Positions 42,474 to 51,979 of a stretch of DNA of 64,000 nt are shown here, piece by piece. The stretch covers positions 69,059 to 133,058 of the forward strand of contig JBKECK010000114.1 of the NCBI GenBank assembly GCA_047974625.1. The letters run 5' to 3'. Source of the stretch: CADEDH01 sp047974625. Lineage in GTDB: Bacteria > Actinomycetota > Acidimicrobiia > Acidimicrobiales > SZUA-35. The notes under the pieces were generated by a model. That model ran no database searches and had not been told where the DNA came from. It saw only the letters and a list, made by a program, of their open reading frames with translations. Made by a program: the position numbers and the translations under genes. Position 1 is the first letter of the stretch. Each line of letters starts with the position of its first letter.

Positions 42474-43206
42474 ACCGGGCCACGGCCACGCCGAACAGGC
42501 CCCACGCGGCCAGGACCAACCAGTCCCGCCACGGCCAGGTGACTCCCACTGCGAGCGGATCGAACGCGGGTTGCAGGGCGGTGGCCAGGTGCTGGACGGG
42601 GAACAAGGAGGCGATGAACTCGAGGGCCCGGGGCTTGTCACCGGGGATGAAGACATCGCTGATGAAGTACAGGGGGAGGACCAGGACATTGGTGATCGCC
42701 GGGGCGGCCTCCTCGGACGGGATGATCGTGCTCAGGGCCAACCCGAGAGCGGCCAGGCAGGCCGAGCCGAGGGCGATCGAGACGACGAGGCTGGGCACGC
42801 CGGCGGCCCGGACCGACACGTCGAACACGAGCCGGCCGACGACGATCAGGAACACGGAGGCCACGGCACTGATCACGATCGAGGCCGTTGCCTGGGACGC
42901 GATGAACACCCACGGGGGCAGGGGGGTGGCCCGCAGCCGTTTCAACAGGCCGCGTTCGCGGCGGGTGGTCATGGCCATGGCCAGGTTGACCAGAGTGGCC
43001 GAGGTGATTTGGAGGGTCATGATCCCCGGCACGTAGTAGGTGGCGATCCGGACCCCCGCCTCGTTGGTCTCGTTCCCGAAGATGGCGGTGAACAGGAGGA
43101 AGAAGATGAGGGGCAGGATCAGGGTGAAGAACGCGGCCGCCGGGTTGCGGCGGAACATGACCAGGTCGAAGCCGACCTGGTGGTTGAGGCGGCGAATGGC
43201 GGTCAC
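42445..43206 (-). CDS. ABC-2 type exporter permease
   Basis: The 253-residue integral membrane protein has six membrane segments in the ABC-2 layout. It starts VTAIRRLNHQVGFDLVMFRRNP with a short cytoplasmic helix, then FFTLILPLIFFLLFTAIFG. A conserved ERGLLKRLRATPLPPW loop contacts the ATPase. GTG 43206 overlaps the ATPase stop by 4 bp, so the two genes are a coupled exporter. The substrate is unknown; drug or lipid export is usual. Its 3' end overlaps that of the convergent TetR gene. Confidence 0.9.
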   Translation of the reverse strand: MTAIRRLNHQVGFDLVMFRRNPAAAFFTLILPLIFFLLFTAIFGNETNEAGVRIATYYVPGIMTLQITSATLVNLAMAMTTRRERGLLKRLRATPLPPWVFIASQATASIVISAVASVFLIVVGRLVFDVSVRAAGVPSLVVSIALGSACLAALGLALSTIIPSEEAAPAITNVLVLPLYFISDVFIPGDKPRALEFIASLFPVQHLATALQPAFDPLAVGVTWPWRDWLVLAAWGLFGVAVARSRFRWVPSR

Positions 43207-44195
43207 CGGGCGGCCCTCCGTCGTCGTGACCGGCCCCGGCGGCGGCCGCCGAGCGGGTCGCCCCCGCTGATCGCGGGCTCCCCGGCGGGTCCGGCCCCGT
43301 CGTCGTCGCCGGACACCAGGGCCAGGTAGACGTCCTCCAGGGTGGGCCGCTGGACGGTAAGGTCGGCCAACTGGTGCCCTCCGTCGATGGCCCAGCTCGT
43401 GAGCTGGTGGAGGGTGCCGGTGACGTCGGTGGTGGTGATGACCATGCTCTCCCCGTCCGGTCGGGCGCCTAGCCGGCCCGGGAGGCCCGGATGGTCCCGG
43501 AACCGCCGCCACCGGATGGCCGGGCGGGCGTCGACCACCTGGGCCAGGTCGGCGGCGGTCCCGCTGGCCACCACCCGACCCGCGGCGATGACCACGATCC
43601 GGTCGGCCAGGACGTCGGCCTCATCCATGTAGTGGGTGGTCAACAGGACCGTGCTGCCGGTGGAGCGGAGCCCGTCGATCATGGCCCAGGACCCGCGCCG
43701 GGCCGAGGGGTCGAACCCGGTGGTGGGCTCGTCGAGGAACACCAGCTTCGGGTTGCCGATCAGGGCCAGACCGAGGTCGAGGCGGCGACGCTGCCCGCCG
43801 GACAGCCGGGACGCCCGCCGGGCGCCATCACTGGACAGGCCGACCAGATCGAGAACCTCGTCGACCGGGCGGGGGGCCCGGTAGTAGCCGGCGTACATGG
43901 CCAGGGTCTCCCGGGCGGTCAGGCCGGGGATGGCCGTGGTCTCCTGGGGGACGACGCCCACGTCCTCGTACCAGGAGCGCGGGGCGTCCGCCGGGTCCAG
44001 CCCGAGGACGCTCACGGAGCCGGCGTCCCGGCTCCGGAAGCCCTCGAGGATCTCCACCGTGGTCGACTTGCCGGCGCCGTTGGGGCCCAGCACGGCCACG
44101 ATCTCCCCCGCCTCGACGGTGAGGTCGATCCCGTCGACGGCGGTCAACGACCCGTACCGTTTGACCAGGCCGTGGACGTCGATGACCGCTGACAC
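43203..44195 (-). CDS. ABC-2 exporter ATP-binding protein
   Basis: This 330-residue ATPase powers the adjacent permease. It has Walker A GPNGAGKST, Q-loop region VGVVPQETT, signature RLSGGQRRRL, Walker B KLVFLDEPT and the switch His in LLTTHYMDEAD. The C-terminal extension (about 220-330) is the domain common in DrrA-type subunits, ending in a basic tail. GTG 44195 is preferred over ATG 44222 because AAGGAGGAG lies at the right distance. It is divergent from the amidase gene. Confidence 0.92.
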   Translation of the reverse strand: MSAVIDVHGLVKRYGSLTAVDGIDLTVEAGEIVAVLGPNGAGKSTTVEILEGFRSRDAGSVSVLGLDPADAPRSWYEDVGVVPQETTAIPGLTARETLAMYAGYYRAPRPVDEVLDLVGLSSDGARRASRLSGGQRRRLDLGLALIGNPKLVFLDEPTTGFDPSARRGSWAMIDGLRSTGSTVLLTTHYMDEADVLADRIVVIAAGRVVASGTAADLAQVVDARPAIRWRRFRDHPGLPGRLGARPDGESMVITTTDVTGTLHQLTSWAIDGGHQLADLTVQRPTLEDVYLALVSGDDDGAGPAGEPAISGGDPLGGRRRGRSRRRRAAR

Positions 44196-44302
44196 GCCGG
44201 GCTCCTCCTTCGGGCTCGCCATTACCGGCCGGACCCTACCCGGGTCCCGCCCGGATGCGACCGGCGGTGACGCCCGTCCGGCCGGGGGTTATCGTTCGCG
44301 CT

Positions 44303-45697
44303 GTGCTGCCCGATCTCACCACCCTGAGCCACCGCCTCCGCCACGGCTCGTTGACCGCCGCCGCCCTGGTCGACGGGTGCCTGGACGCTATCGGGGACCC
44401 GGCGGGGGAGGGGCCCCGGGCGTTCTGGTCCGTGGCCCGGGCCCGGGCCCGGGCCACCGCGGCCGCCGTCGACACCGCCCGCGCCGGCGGCGGGCTGCTT
44501 CCGCACCTGGCCGGCTTGCCGGTGGCGGTGAAGGACCTGTTCGACGTCGAGGGAGAGGTCACCACGGCCGGATCGACCGTCCTGGCCGGCGAGGCCCCGG
44601 CGGCGGTCACCGCCCCGGCCGTACGCCGCCTGGTCGCCGCTGGTCTGATCCCCATCGGGCGGACGGCGATGACCGAGTTCGCCTTCTCCGGGCTCGGCCT
44701 CAACGCCCATCACGACACCCCCGCTTCCTCCTGGGGACGGGCCAGGAGCCGACGGATACCCGGCGGCTCGTCGTCGGGCTCGGCGGTGGCGGTGGCCGAC
44801 GGGATGGCCCCGGTGGGCCTGGGCACCGACACCGGCGGATCGTGCCGGATCCCGGCCGCCTTCAACGGCCTGGTGGGCTGGAAACCGACCGCGGACCGGG
44901 TGCCCCTGGACGGCGTCCTGCCCCTGGCCCCGTCCCTCGACTCGGTGGGGGTGATGGCGGCCAGCGTCGACGACTGTGTCACCCTCGACGCGGTCCTGGC
45001 CGGGATCGACCCCGGTAGGCGGACGACCGTCGACGAACGACCGCCGTCCCGGATCCGCCTGGCCGCGGTGGTCGACCTCGTCCTCGACGATCTCGATCCC
45101 CACGTGGCTGCCGTCCACGAGCACAGCCTGGCCCTGCTCCGGGCGGCCGGGGTGACGGTGACCGAGGTCGGCTTTCCCGAGCTGCTCGACCTGCCGGCGA
45201 TCAACGCCGGCGGTGGGCTGGCCGCCGCCGAGGCCTACCGATGGCACCGGCCCCTGCTGGCCCGGGCCGCGGCGGGCTACGACCCTCGGGTGCGGGCCCG
45301 GATCGAGGCCGGGGCCGCCCTCGACGCGGCCGCCGTGCTCGACGCCCAGGCCGGCCGTCGCCGCCTCCGGGCGGCGGCCGAACGCCGCCTGGCCGGGTTC
45401 GACGCCGTGGTGCTGCCCACGGTGGCCATCACCGCCCCCACCATCGCCTCATTCGCCGCCGGCGACGCCGACACTGCGGCCGCGTACTACTCGGCCACCA
45501 ACCTGCTGTGTCTGCGGAACACGTCGGTGGCCAACATGCTCGACGGCTGCGCCATCACCATCCCGGCCCCGGTCGGGGACGACGCCCCGGTGGGCTGCAT
45601 GCTGATGGGCCGGCACGGCACCGACCGGGCCCTGCTCGGCCTGGCCCGGACGGTGGCCGCGGTGCTCGGCGACGACGCGGCGGGGGTCAGCCGGTGA
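44303..45697 (+). CDS. Amidase signature-family hydrolase
   Basis: The 464-residue enzyme has the Ser-cisSer-Lys triad: Lys77 in LPVAVKDLFDV, cis-Ser in PGGSSSGSAVA (about 156) and nucleophile Ser180 in GTDTGGSCRIPAAF. It hydrolyses an amide to acid and ammonia. The glutamine-amidotransferase GatA is related, but the absence of gatC/gatB nearby and the shorter length favour a catabolic amidase. GTG 44303 is the likely start; GTG 44267 upstream is possible. Its last 11 bases overlap the convergent RidA gene. Confidence 0.88.
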   Translation: MLPDLTTLSHRLRHGSLTAAALVDGCLDAIGDPAGEGPRAFWSVARARARATAAAVDTARAGGGLLPHLAGLPVAVKDLFDVEGEVTTAGSTVLAGEAPAAVTAPAVRRLVAAGLIPIGRTAMTEFAFSGLGLNAHHDTPASSWGRARSRRIPGGSSSGSAVAVADGMAPVGLGTDTGGSCRIPAAFNGLVGWKPTADRVPLDGVLPLAPSLDSVGVMAASVDDCVTLDAVLAGIDPGRRTTVDERPPSRIRLAAVVDLVLDDLDPHVAAVHEHSLALLRAAGVTVTEVGFPELLDLPAINAGGGLAAAEAYRWHRPLLARAAAGYDPRVRARIEAGAALDAAAVLDAQAGRRRLRAAAERRLAGFDAVVLPTVAITAPTIASFAAGDADTAAAYYSATNLLCLRNTSVANMLDGCAITIPAPVGDDAPVGCMLMGRHGTDRALLGLARTVAAVLGDDAAGVSR

Positions 45698-46070
45698 CGT
45701 AGGCGATGAAGTCGCAGGTGATCCGCGGTCGGCCGCCACCGTCAGTGATGTGGGTGTGGCGGGACGGGCGCGACTCCGGATCGGGGAAGTACTTCTCCCA
45801 GAACGGGTTGACCACCGCCCGGGCGTCCGGATGGTTGGCGTAGAAGCTGATCTTGGCCATGTCGTCCCATCCCGCCCCGGCCGCCTCGAGGGCGTTGCCG
45901 ATGTGGGTGAACAGGTTGGCGGCCTGGTCGGACAGCTCCTGGGGCATGTCCCGGGAGCCGGGGTCGAAGCCGGGGATCACGCCCGAGGCGACGAAGGGCC
46001 CGATCCGGGTGGCCACCGGGATCGGGTTCTCATGGGCGAAGCTGTCGATGTGGATCGAGCGACGGGTCAT
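45687..46070 (-). CDS. RidA/YjgF/YER057c family protein
   Basis: The 127-residue RidA-fold protein has the family pattern RIGPFVASGVIPGFDP, then ANLFTHIGNALEAAGAGWDDMAKI and a C-terminal RITCDFIAYV. RidA itself hydrolyses reactive enamine/imine intermediates to ammonia; this member may be a paralogue with another role. It starts at ATG 46070, overlapping the RraA-like gene by 4 bp, so the two are probably co-translated and act in one small-molecule pathway. Confidence 0.88.
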   Translation of the reverse strand: MTRRSIHIDSFAHENPIPVATRIGPFVASGVIPGFDPGSRDMPQELSDQAANLFTHIGNALEAAGAGWDDMAKISFYANHPDARAVVNPFWEKYFPDPESRPSRHTHITDGGGRPRITCDFIAYVTG

Positions 46071-46840
46071 GATCCGGCCCCTCCGTTGTCCGACCGCCCG
46101 GCCAGCCAGGCCTCGAACTCCGGTCGACGCTCCTTGGCCAGGGGGAACAGGCCGATGGTGCTCTCCCCGGCACCGACGCGCTCCAGGGCGAAGTCCTCCT
46201 GGAGCTCCTGCTTGACCGACTCGGCGGCCACCTCGACCACCAGCGAGGGTGGGATCACCACCACACCTTCACCGTCGCCGACGAGGATGTCGCCGGGCAT
46301 GACCGTCACCCCGGCGCAGGCGATCGGCACGTTGCAGGCCAGGGGCATGTGGTGGCGGCCCCAGGTGGAGGCGTGGACGGCTTGGTGGTAGACGGGCACG
46401 TCCATGGCCCGGATGGCGGGCGAATCCCGGAGGGCGCCGTCGGTGATGATGCCGGTGGCACCTCGCTGGACGGCCCGGAGGGCGAAGATGTCGCCGATGG
46501 TGCCGGCGTCGGGGACGTTGCGGGCCTCCATGATGATCACGTCGTCGGGGCCGCAGGACTCCGACGCCTCACGCTGGGGGTTGATCCCCCCGGACAGCTC
46601 GGGGAGGAGGTCCTCCCTCAGGGGTAGGTACCGGAGCGTGAGGGCGTAGCCCAGGAGCCGCTTGTCGGGGTGGGTGGGGGCGAGACCGGACAGGAACGAG
46701 CTGCGGATGCCGCGGCGCTGGAGCTGGCCGGTGAGGGTGGCGGTCGAGACACCGTTCAACTGTTCCCGGAGCTCGTCGGTGAGCTTGACCGGGTGCGGGG
46801 TGAACGGATCGGACCCGATGGTTGGATCGTCGGTAGTCAT
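46067..46840 (-). CDS. RraA/HMG-aldolase-like family protein
   Basis: The 257-residue protein belongs to the RraA-like superfamily, which includes 4-hydroxy-4-methyl-2-oxoglutarate aldolases and the RNase E inhibitor. The signature GDIFALRAVQRGATGIITDGALRD carries the metal/oxaloacetate-binding Arg-Asp. IACAGVTVMPGDILVGDGEGVVVIPP follows. Coupling to RidA suggests a catabolic aldolase/decarboxylase rather than RNase control. The start is ATG 46840; a TAACGT -10-like box lies only about 12 bases before it, so the message may be nearly leaderless. Confidence 0.85.
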   Translation of the reverse strand: MTTDDPTIGSDPFTPHPVKLTDELREQLNGVSTATLTGQLQRRGIRSSFLSGLAPTHPDKRLLGYALTLRYLPLREDLLPELSGGINPQREASESCGPDDVIIMEARNVPDAGTIGDIFALRAVQRGATGIITDGALRDSPAIRAMDVPVYHQAVHASTWGRHHMPLACNVPIACAGVTVMPGDILVGDGEGVVVIPPSLVVEVAAESVKQELQEDFALERVGAGESTIGLFPLAKERRPEFEAWLAGRSDNGGAGS

Positions 46841-47014
46841 GACGAGCTTGACGTTAGTTCGCCCCAGGTTGTGGCGCCCGTCCCACCGCCCCCGAGCGGG
46901 GGTCGGTGGCCTCGGGGTGGTCCGCGGGCCATCTGGGGGACCGGTCCCGTTTCGGGACGGGATCGACCGGTGCGGTAGCGTTAGCACGACTCAGGACCGA
47001 GAAGGGGACCATCA

Positions 47015-50000
47015 GTGGCTGTCGTGGAGTTCAGGCTCGAAGACCGGTTCACCCTTGACCAGGGTGACGTGGCGATGTCCGGGGTGCAGGCCCTGCTCCG
47101 GGCCCTGCTCGACCAGCTCCGGGCCGACCGGAGGGACGGGCTGTCGAACGCGGCCCTGGTGTCCGGCTACCGGGGTTCACCCCTCGGGGGCATCGACCAG
47201 CTGATGCTGTCCAACAAGGCGGAGCTGGAGGCCAACCACGTCACCTTCCTACCCGGCCTCAACGAGGACCTGGGCGCCACCGCGGTGTGGGGCAGCCAGC
47301 TGGCCAACCGCAACTTCGAAGGTCGCTACGACGGGGTGTTGGGCATGTGGTACGGCAAGGCCCCCGGGGTCGACCGTTCCGGCGACGCCATCCGCCACGC
47401 CAACACCTGCGGCGTGGACCCGAAGGGCGGGGTGCTGATGGTGGTGGGCGACGACCCGTCGTCGAAGTCGTCCACCCTGGCGTCGGGGTCCGAGTTCGCC
47501 CTGCTCCACTTCGAGACCCCCGTCATCTACCCCGGCAGCGTTCAGGAGGTGGCCGATTTCGGCCGCTGGGGCTACGAGCTGTCCCGCTACAGCGGTCTGT
47601 GGGCGGGCCTGAAGATCATCACCAACGTCGCCGACGGCTACTCCACCATCAAGGTCGGCCCCGGTCGGGTCCAGCCGGTCCGCCCCGAGTTCGAATGGGA
47701 CGGCAAACCCTGGCGGCCCCACCAGGAGGACCGCCTGGTGGGCCAGATCGCGGTGGCGATGGAACGGGAGGTTTACGAGGGTCGCCTGGCCGCCACCGAG
47801 GCGTTCGTGGCCGCCAACAACCTCAACCGTCAGACGGTGGCCACCGCCGACGCCACCCTCGGGTTCGTGGCCGCCGGCAAGACCTACTACGACCTGCGGG
47901 GTGCCCTCGACCGGCTCGGCTTGGACGAGGCCGCCCTCGAGCGCCGGGGGATCCGGGTGTTCAAGCCCATGGTCATGTGGCCCCTGGAGCCCACCGCGGT
48001 CCGGGCCTTCGCCGAGGGGCTCGACACCGTGGTGGTGGTGGAGGAGAAGCGCGGGTTCGTAGAGACCTTCGTGCGGGAGGCCCTGTACGGACGGCCCGAC
48101 GCTCCCCTCGTGCTGGGCAAGAAGGCGGCCGACGGGTCGCACTGGATCCCCGCCTACGGGGAGCTCGACGTCGATGACGTGGCCAAACTGTTGCGACCGT
48201 TCCTGGCCGAGCGCCTGGGGGAGGACGCGGTTGGCGCGGCGGCCCCGGAGCGGGTCATCATCCCTGTCACCGCCAGCTCCGGCGGATCGGAGTCGGCGTC
48301 GCGGACGGCCGGGTTCTGCTCGGGATGCCCGCACAACACCTCCACCTGGGTCCCCGAGGGGTCGGAGTCCGGTGGAGGGATCGGCTGTCACGGCATGGCC
48401 GGCAGTACCCCGGAACGGCACACCAAGGGCATGACCCACATGGGGGCCGAAGGTGTGCAGTGGGTGGGCGCGGCCCCGTTCGTGACCATGAACCACCGGT
48501 TCCAGAACATCGGTGACGGCACCTACCACCACTCCGGCAGCCTGGCCCTGCGCCAGGCGGTGGCGTCGGGAACGAACATCACCTACAAGATCCTCTACAA
48601 CGGTGCGGTGGCCATGACCGGGGGTCAGGACGTCGACGGGCAGATGACGGTGCCGGAGCTGACCCGTTCGATCGAGGCCGAAGGGGTGGCCAAGATCGTG
48701 GTGGTCACCGACGACACCGGCAAGTACCCGGCCGACGCCGCCTTCGCCCCCGGGGTGCAGGTCCTCGACCGGGCCAAGCTGGACGAGATCCAGCGGGAGC
48801 TGCGCGACATCCCCGGTACCACGGTCCTCATCTACGACCAGGCGTGCGCGGCCGAGCTGCGGCGGGATCGCAAGCGGGGCCTGGTGGCCGATCCGGCCAT
48901 GCGGGTGTTCATCAACGAGGCGGTCTGCGAAGGCTGTGGCGACTGTGGGGTGAAGTCGAGCTGCATGTCCGTCCAACCGGTTGAGACCGAGTTCGGTCGT
49001 AAGACCCAGATCCACCAGTCGTCGTGCAACAAGGACTACTCCTGCCTGCTCGGCGACTGCCCGGCGTTCGTGGAGGTCATCCCCGATCCCAACGTGGCCA
49101 GGAAGGCCACCGTGCCGTTCGACCCGATCGGCGACGACCTGCCCGAACCGGAACGGATCGACGAGGGCAACATCCTCATGATGGGGATCGGCGGCACCGG
49201 GGTGGTCACCGTCAACCAGCTGCTGGCCACTGCGGCCCTGCTCGACGGCAAGCAGGCCCACGGTCTCGACCAGACCGGCCTGTCCCAGAAGGGTGGCTCG
49301 GTCATCTCCAACCTGCGGATCAGCCGTCCCGACCGGGACGGGTCGGACGGGGCGGAAGCCGACGGCGGCCGCACCAACAAGGTCGGCGCCGGTGAGGCCG
49401 ACGCCTACCTGGTGTTCGACGTCCTGACCGGGGCCGCCGACACCAACCTGGCCAAGACCGACCCCAGCCGGTCGGTGGCCATCGTGTCGTCGTCGAAGGT
49501 GCCGACGGGGGCCATGGTGCGGGATACCGCGGCCGCCTTCCCGGAGTGGGAGGCCATCCGTAGCCGGATCGACGCCGCCACCGTGGCCGGCCGCAACATC
49601 TACTTCGACGCCGGCACCGTGTCGGACAACCTGTTCAGGAGCCACATGCCCGCCAACGTGCTGGTGCTGGGGGCCGCCTACCAGCGGGGCGTCATCCCGA
49701 TCTCGGCCACCGCCATCGAGAAGGCCATCGAGCTCAACGGTGTGTCGATCGACACCAACATCCAGGCCTTCCGGGTGGGGCGTCAGATCGCCCTCGATCC
49801 CCACTGGGTCGAGGCCAAGGGCCTGCACCGTCCCGGAGAGGTGACCACCGAACGGCGCAAGCGGTCCCGCCGGGCGGCCCAGCTGATGGGCTCGGTGCCC
49901 GAGCCCTCGGCGGAACTGAGCCGCCTGCTGGAGATCCGCATCCCCGACCTGGTCGACTACCAGGACACCGCCTACGCCCAGCGCTACGTCGACCAGGTAG

Positions 50001-50521
50001 CCAAGGTCCGCCGGGCCGAGCAGGCCGTCGGGTCCGACACCCGCCTGTCGGAGGCGGTGGCCCGCTACCTGTTCAAGCTCATGGCCTACAAGGACGAGTA
50101 CGAGGTGGCCCGGCTGCACCGCTCGAAGGCGTTCTCCGATGCCCTGGCCGAACAGTTCGGGCCCAAGGCCGAGGTCACCTACAAGCTCCACCCCCCGTTC
50201 ATGCGGCGTCTCGGGCGGGACGAGAAGATCGGCCTGGGCCGCTCCGGGGACATCGCCTTCGCCGGCCTGGCCCGGATGAAGCGGCTCCGGGGAACCCGCT
50301 ACGACCCGTTCGGGATGACCGCCCACCGGCGCATGGAACGGGAGCTGATCACCGAGTACCAGGCCACCATCGACCGGCTCCTGGGTGGCCTGTCGGGCGA
50401 GAACTACGACCGGGCCGTCGAGGTGGCCGAGCTCCCGGACATGATCCGGGGGTACGAGGACATCAAGGAAGCCAACGTGGTCGCCTACCGGCAGCGGATG
50501 GCCGAGCTGATGGCCCGCTGA
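47015..50521 (+). CDS. Fused indolepyruvate:ferredoxin oxidoreductase family enzyme
   Basis: This 1168-residue fusion of alpha and beta subunits oxidises aryl- or branched-chain 2-oxoacids to acyl-CoA with ferredoxin reduction. N-terminal pyruvate-oxidoreductase domains (SNAALVSGYRGSPLGGIDQL) lead to the TPP-binding part, with CSGCPHNTSTW and GIGCHGMA. An iron-sulfur segment follows (CEGCGDCGVKSSC from about residue 637, then SSCNKDYSCLLGDCP). The gamma-type domain starts MGIGGTGVVTVNQLL with GLDQTGLSQKGGSV. GTG 47015 follows GAAGGGGACC. Acyl-CoA produced here could feed the CoA-ester enzymes of the region. Confidence 0.93.
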   Translation: MAVVEFRLEDRFTLDQGDVAMSGVQALLRALLDQLRADRRDGLSNAALVSGYRGSPLGGIDQLMLSNKAELEANHVTFLPGLNEDLGATAVWGSQLANRNFEGRYDGVLGMWYGKAPGVDRSGDAIRHANTCGVDPKGGVLMVVGDDPSSKSSTLASGSEFALLHFETPVIYPGSVQEVADFGRWGYELSRYSGLWAGLKIITNVADGYSTIKVGPGRVQPVRPEFEWDGKPWRPHQEDRLVGQIAVAMEREVYEGRLAATEAFVAANNLNRQTVATADATLGFVAAGKTYYDLRGALDRLGLDEAALERRGIRVFKPMVMWPLEPTAVRAFAEGLDTVVVVEEKRGFVETFVREALYGRPDAPLVLGKKAADGSHWIPAYGELDVDDVAKLLRPFLAERLGEDAVGAAAPERVIIPVTASSGGSESASRTAGFCSGCPHNTSTWVPEGSESGGGIGCHGMAGSTPERHTKGMTHMGAEGVQWVGAAPFVTMNHRFQNIGDGTYHHSGSLALRQAVASGTNITYKILYNGAVAMTGGQDVDGQMTVPELTRSIEAEGVAKIVVVTDDTGKYPADAAFAPGVQVLDRAKLDEIQRELRDIPGTTVLIYDQACAAELRRDRKRGLVADPAMRVFINEAVCEGCGDCGVKSSCMSVQPVETEFGRKTQIHQSSCNKDYSCLLGDCPAFVEVIPDPNVARKATVPFDPIGDDLPEPERIDEGNILMMGIGGTGVVTVNQLLATAALLDGKQAHGLDQTGLSQKGGSVISNLRISRPDRDGSDGAEADGGRTNKVGAGEADAYLVFDVLTGAADTNLAKTDPSRSVAIVSSSKVPTGAMVRDTAAAFPEWEAIRSRIDAATVAGRNIYFDAGTVSDNLFRSHMPANVLVLGAAYQRGVIPISATAIEKAIELNGVSIDTNIQAFRVGRQIALDPHWVEAKGLHRPGEVTTERRKRSRRAAQLMGSVPEPSAELSRLLEIRIPDLVDYQDTAYAQRYVDQVAKVRRAEQAVGSDTRLSEAVARYLFKLMAYKDEYEVARLHRSKAFSDALAEQFGPKAEVTYKLHPPFMRRLGRDEKIGLGRSGDIAFAGLARMKRLRGTRYDPFGMTAHRRMERELITEYQATIDRLLGGLSGENYDRAVEVAELPDMIRGYEDIKEANVVAYRQRMAELMAR

Positions 50522-50527
50522 GCGGGC

Positions 50528-50872
50528 GTGACCCCGATCCCGGAGGACGACTTCGTCGACCTCGTCGAGCAGGCCATGGATTCCCTGCCCGGGGAAATCC
50601 TGGCCATGCTCGACAATGTGGTGGTGCTGGTGGAGGACGCCCACCCGGGTGAGGACCTCCTCGGCCTGTACGAGGGGATACCCCGCACCGAGCGGGACGA
50701 CTACGGCGGTTTCGAACTGCCCGATCGGATCACCCTGTACCGGCTCCCCCTATGCGACATGGCCGCCGACCTCGACGAACTGGCCGACGAGGTGATGGTG
50801 ACCGTCGTCCACGAGCTCGCCCACCACCTGGGCATCGACGACGACCGGCTCCACCAGCTCGGTTGGGACTGA
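50528..50872 (+). CDS. Minimal zinc metallopeptidase (zincin, PF06262-like)
   Basis: This 114-residue protein has the core HELAHHLGIDDDRLHQLGW at the C-terminus. HExxH binds zinc, and the downstream acidic residues fit the compact MMP-type zincin family found in actinobacteria. The N-terminus is acidic (EDDFVDLVEQAMDSLPGE). GTG 50528 lies 6 bp after the oxidoreductase stop. Whether it is an active protease is unproven in the family. Confidence 0.88.
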   Translation: MTPIPEDDFVDLVEQAMDSLPGEILAMLDNVVVLVEDAHPGEDLLGLYEGIPRTERDDYGGFELPDRITLYRLPLCDMAADLDELADEVMVTVVHELAHHLGIDDDRLHQLGWD

Positions 50873-50902
50873 GGATCCGCCGGCGGGCCCGGCCCGGTCG
50901 GG

Positions 50903-51718
50903 TCAGGGGGCGGGCTCGCCCGACTCGACGCTGCGGGCGGTGACACAGTAGGGGACCCCGGAGGGGTCGGTCATCACCGTCCAGCGGGGGAGCTCCGACA
51001 CCGCCGAGGCGCCGAGGCGCCGGTGGTGGCGCACCGTGGCGGCCACGTCGTCACTGGCCAGGTCGAGGTGGGCGGTGACGGGCCGACGGGGGTCGGCCGC
51101 GTCGAGGCGTTGGATCAGGAGCCGGAACCCCAGGTCACGGCTCCGGATCACGGTGAACTCGGGGTGGCCGGCCGAGGTTCCGGTCCGGCGGTCGAGCAAG
51201 GCGGACCAGAACCGGACCTCGTCGTCGTACCGGTCGGAGGGCACGTCGAGACACAGCTGGTCCACTCGGACCCGGCCGGCCCCGCCCGGCAGGGGAGCCG
51301 GGGCCGGAAGCTCGCACTCGCCGTGGTGGCCGACCACGCACAACGGCAGGCCCCCGGGGGAGTGGAGGGCCGACCGTCCGTCCCCGGGTGGGTCGGCCAC
51401 CACGGCCCCCAGCCCGGTGGCGGCGGCGATCAGACCGGCGGGGTCGGCCGAGTGGAGGTCGAGGAGGACGGGCTGGGCGGCCACCGGACCGGCGTCGCCG
51501 GCGGGAGCGGGGCCGAGCCGCCGGACCCGGAGGTTGGCGTCACCCGACACCGGCACCAGGGCCATGAACTCGCGTCTCGGGCCCTGGGGGGCGGACCGGT
51601 TGGCGCCGGTGACCGCACTCCAAAACACGGCGGTGTCGTCGGCGATGTTCGCCGGCCGATCGAGGGAGGCCGTCATCCAGCGCACCCGCCATGGTGATCC
51701 CGGGTCGTGCTCGTCCAC
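50903..51718 (-). CDS. VOC superfamily (glyoxalase/bleomycin-resistance-like) two-domain protein
   Basis: The 271-residue protein has two betaalphabetabetabeta modules. The C-terminal one is recognisable in RVDQLCLDVPSDRYDDEVRFWSALL and HLDLASDDVAATVRHHRRLGA, ending MTDPSGVPYCV. The N-terminal one is more diverged (RWMTASLDRPAN). Metal-binding His/Glu positions are partly retained in the C-terminal module. A dioxygenase, isomerase or resistance role cannot be chosen. The start at 51718 gives MDEHDPGSPWRVRW. Confidence 0.75.
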   Translation of the reverse strand: MDEHDPGSPWRVRWMTASLDRPANIADDTAVFWSAVTGANRSAPQGPRREFMALVPVSGDANLRVRRLGPAPAGDAGPVAAQPVLLDLHSADPAGLIAAATGLGAVVADPPGDGRSALHSPGGLPLCVVGHHGECELPAPAPLPGGAGRVRVDQLCLDVPSDRYDDEVRFWSALLDRRTGTSAGHPEFTVIRSRDLGFRLLIQRLDAADPRRPVTAHLDLASDDVAATVRHHRRLGASAVSELPRWTVMTDPSGVPYCVTARSVESGEPAP

Positions 51719-51866
51719 TGGTGGCCACCCTAGATCGGTCCGAACGGTTAGTCATGGTGATCGGCGTGGTCCCCCGTGAGATCGTCGGGATCCACCACCT
51801 GGGTTCCGGGGACGGACTATTGTTGGTGCTTGGTGGGGGGAGCGAAACGTTATAGGAGCCGCCGTC

Positions 51867-51905
51867 CTGAACGTTGATGTTCTGAACGTATGACGTTCTG
51901 AACGT
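51867..51905. repeat. Three direct repeats of CTGAACGT upstream of aqpZ
   Basis: CTGAACGT occurs at 51867-51874, 51882-51889 and 51898-51905, with start-to-start spacing of 15 and 16 bases. Two copies are preceded by TT and two followed by TGA. They lie 75-113 bases before the aquaporin ATG, in a 261-bp gene-free stretch. They may be an operator array; the binding protein is unknown. Confidence 0.6.
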
Positions 51906-51979
51906 TGACGAGGCGGTGGTTTCCACCGGGCCCTCGGTCCCGGATCATCGCGGGGCCGTCGGTCCCGGAAAGGAACACC

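Noticed and set aside
47249..50644. 1131-codon open frame antisense to the fused oxidoreductase
   Set aside because: It is a high-GC shadow: it has no domain motifs, is His/Gly/Val-rich, and lies opposite a gene with clear TPP and iron-sulfur motifs.
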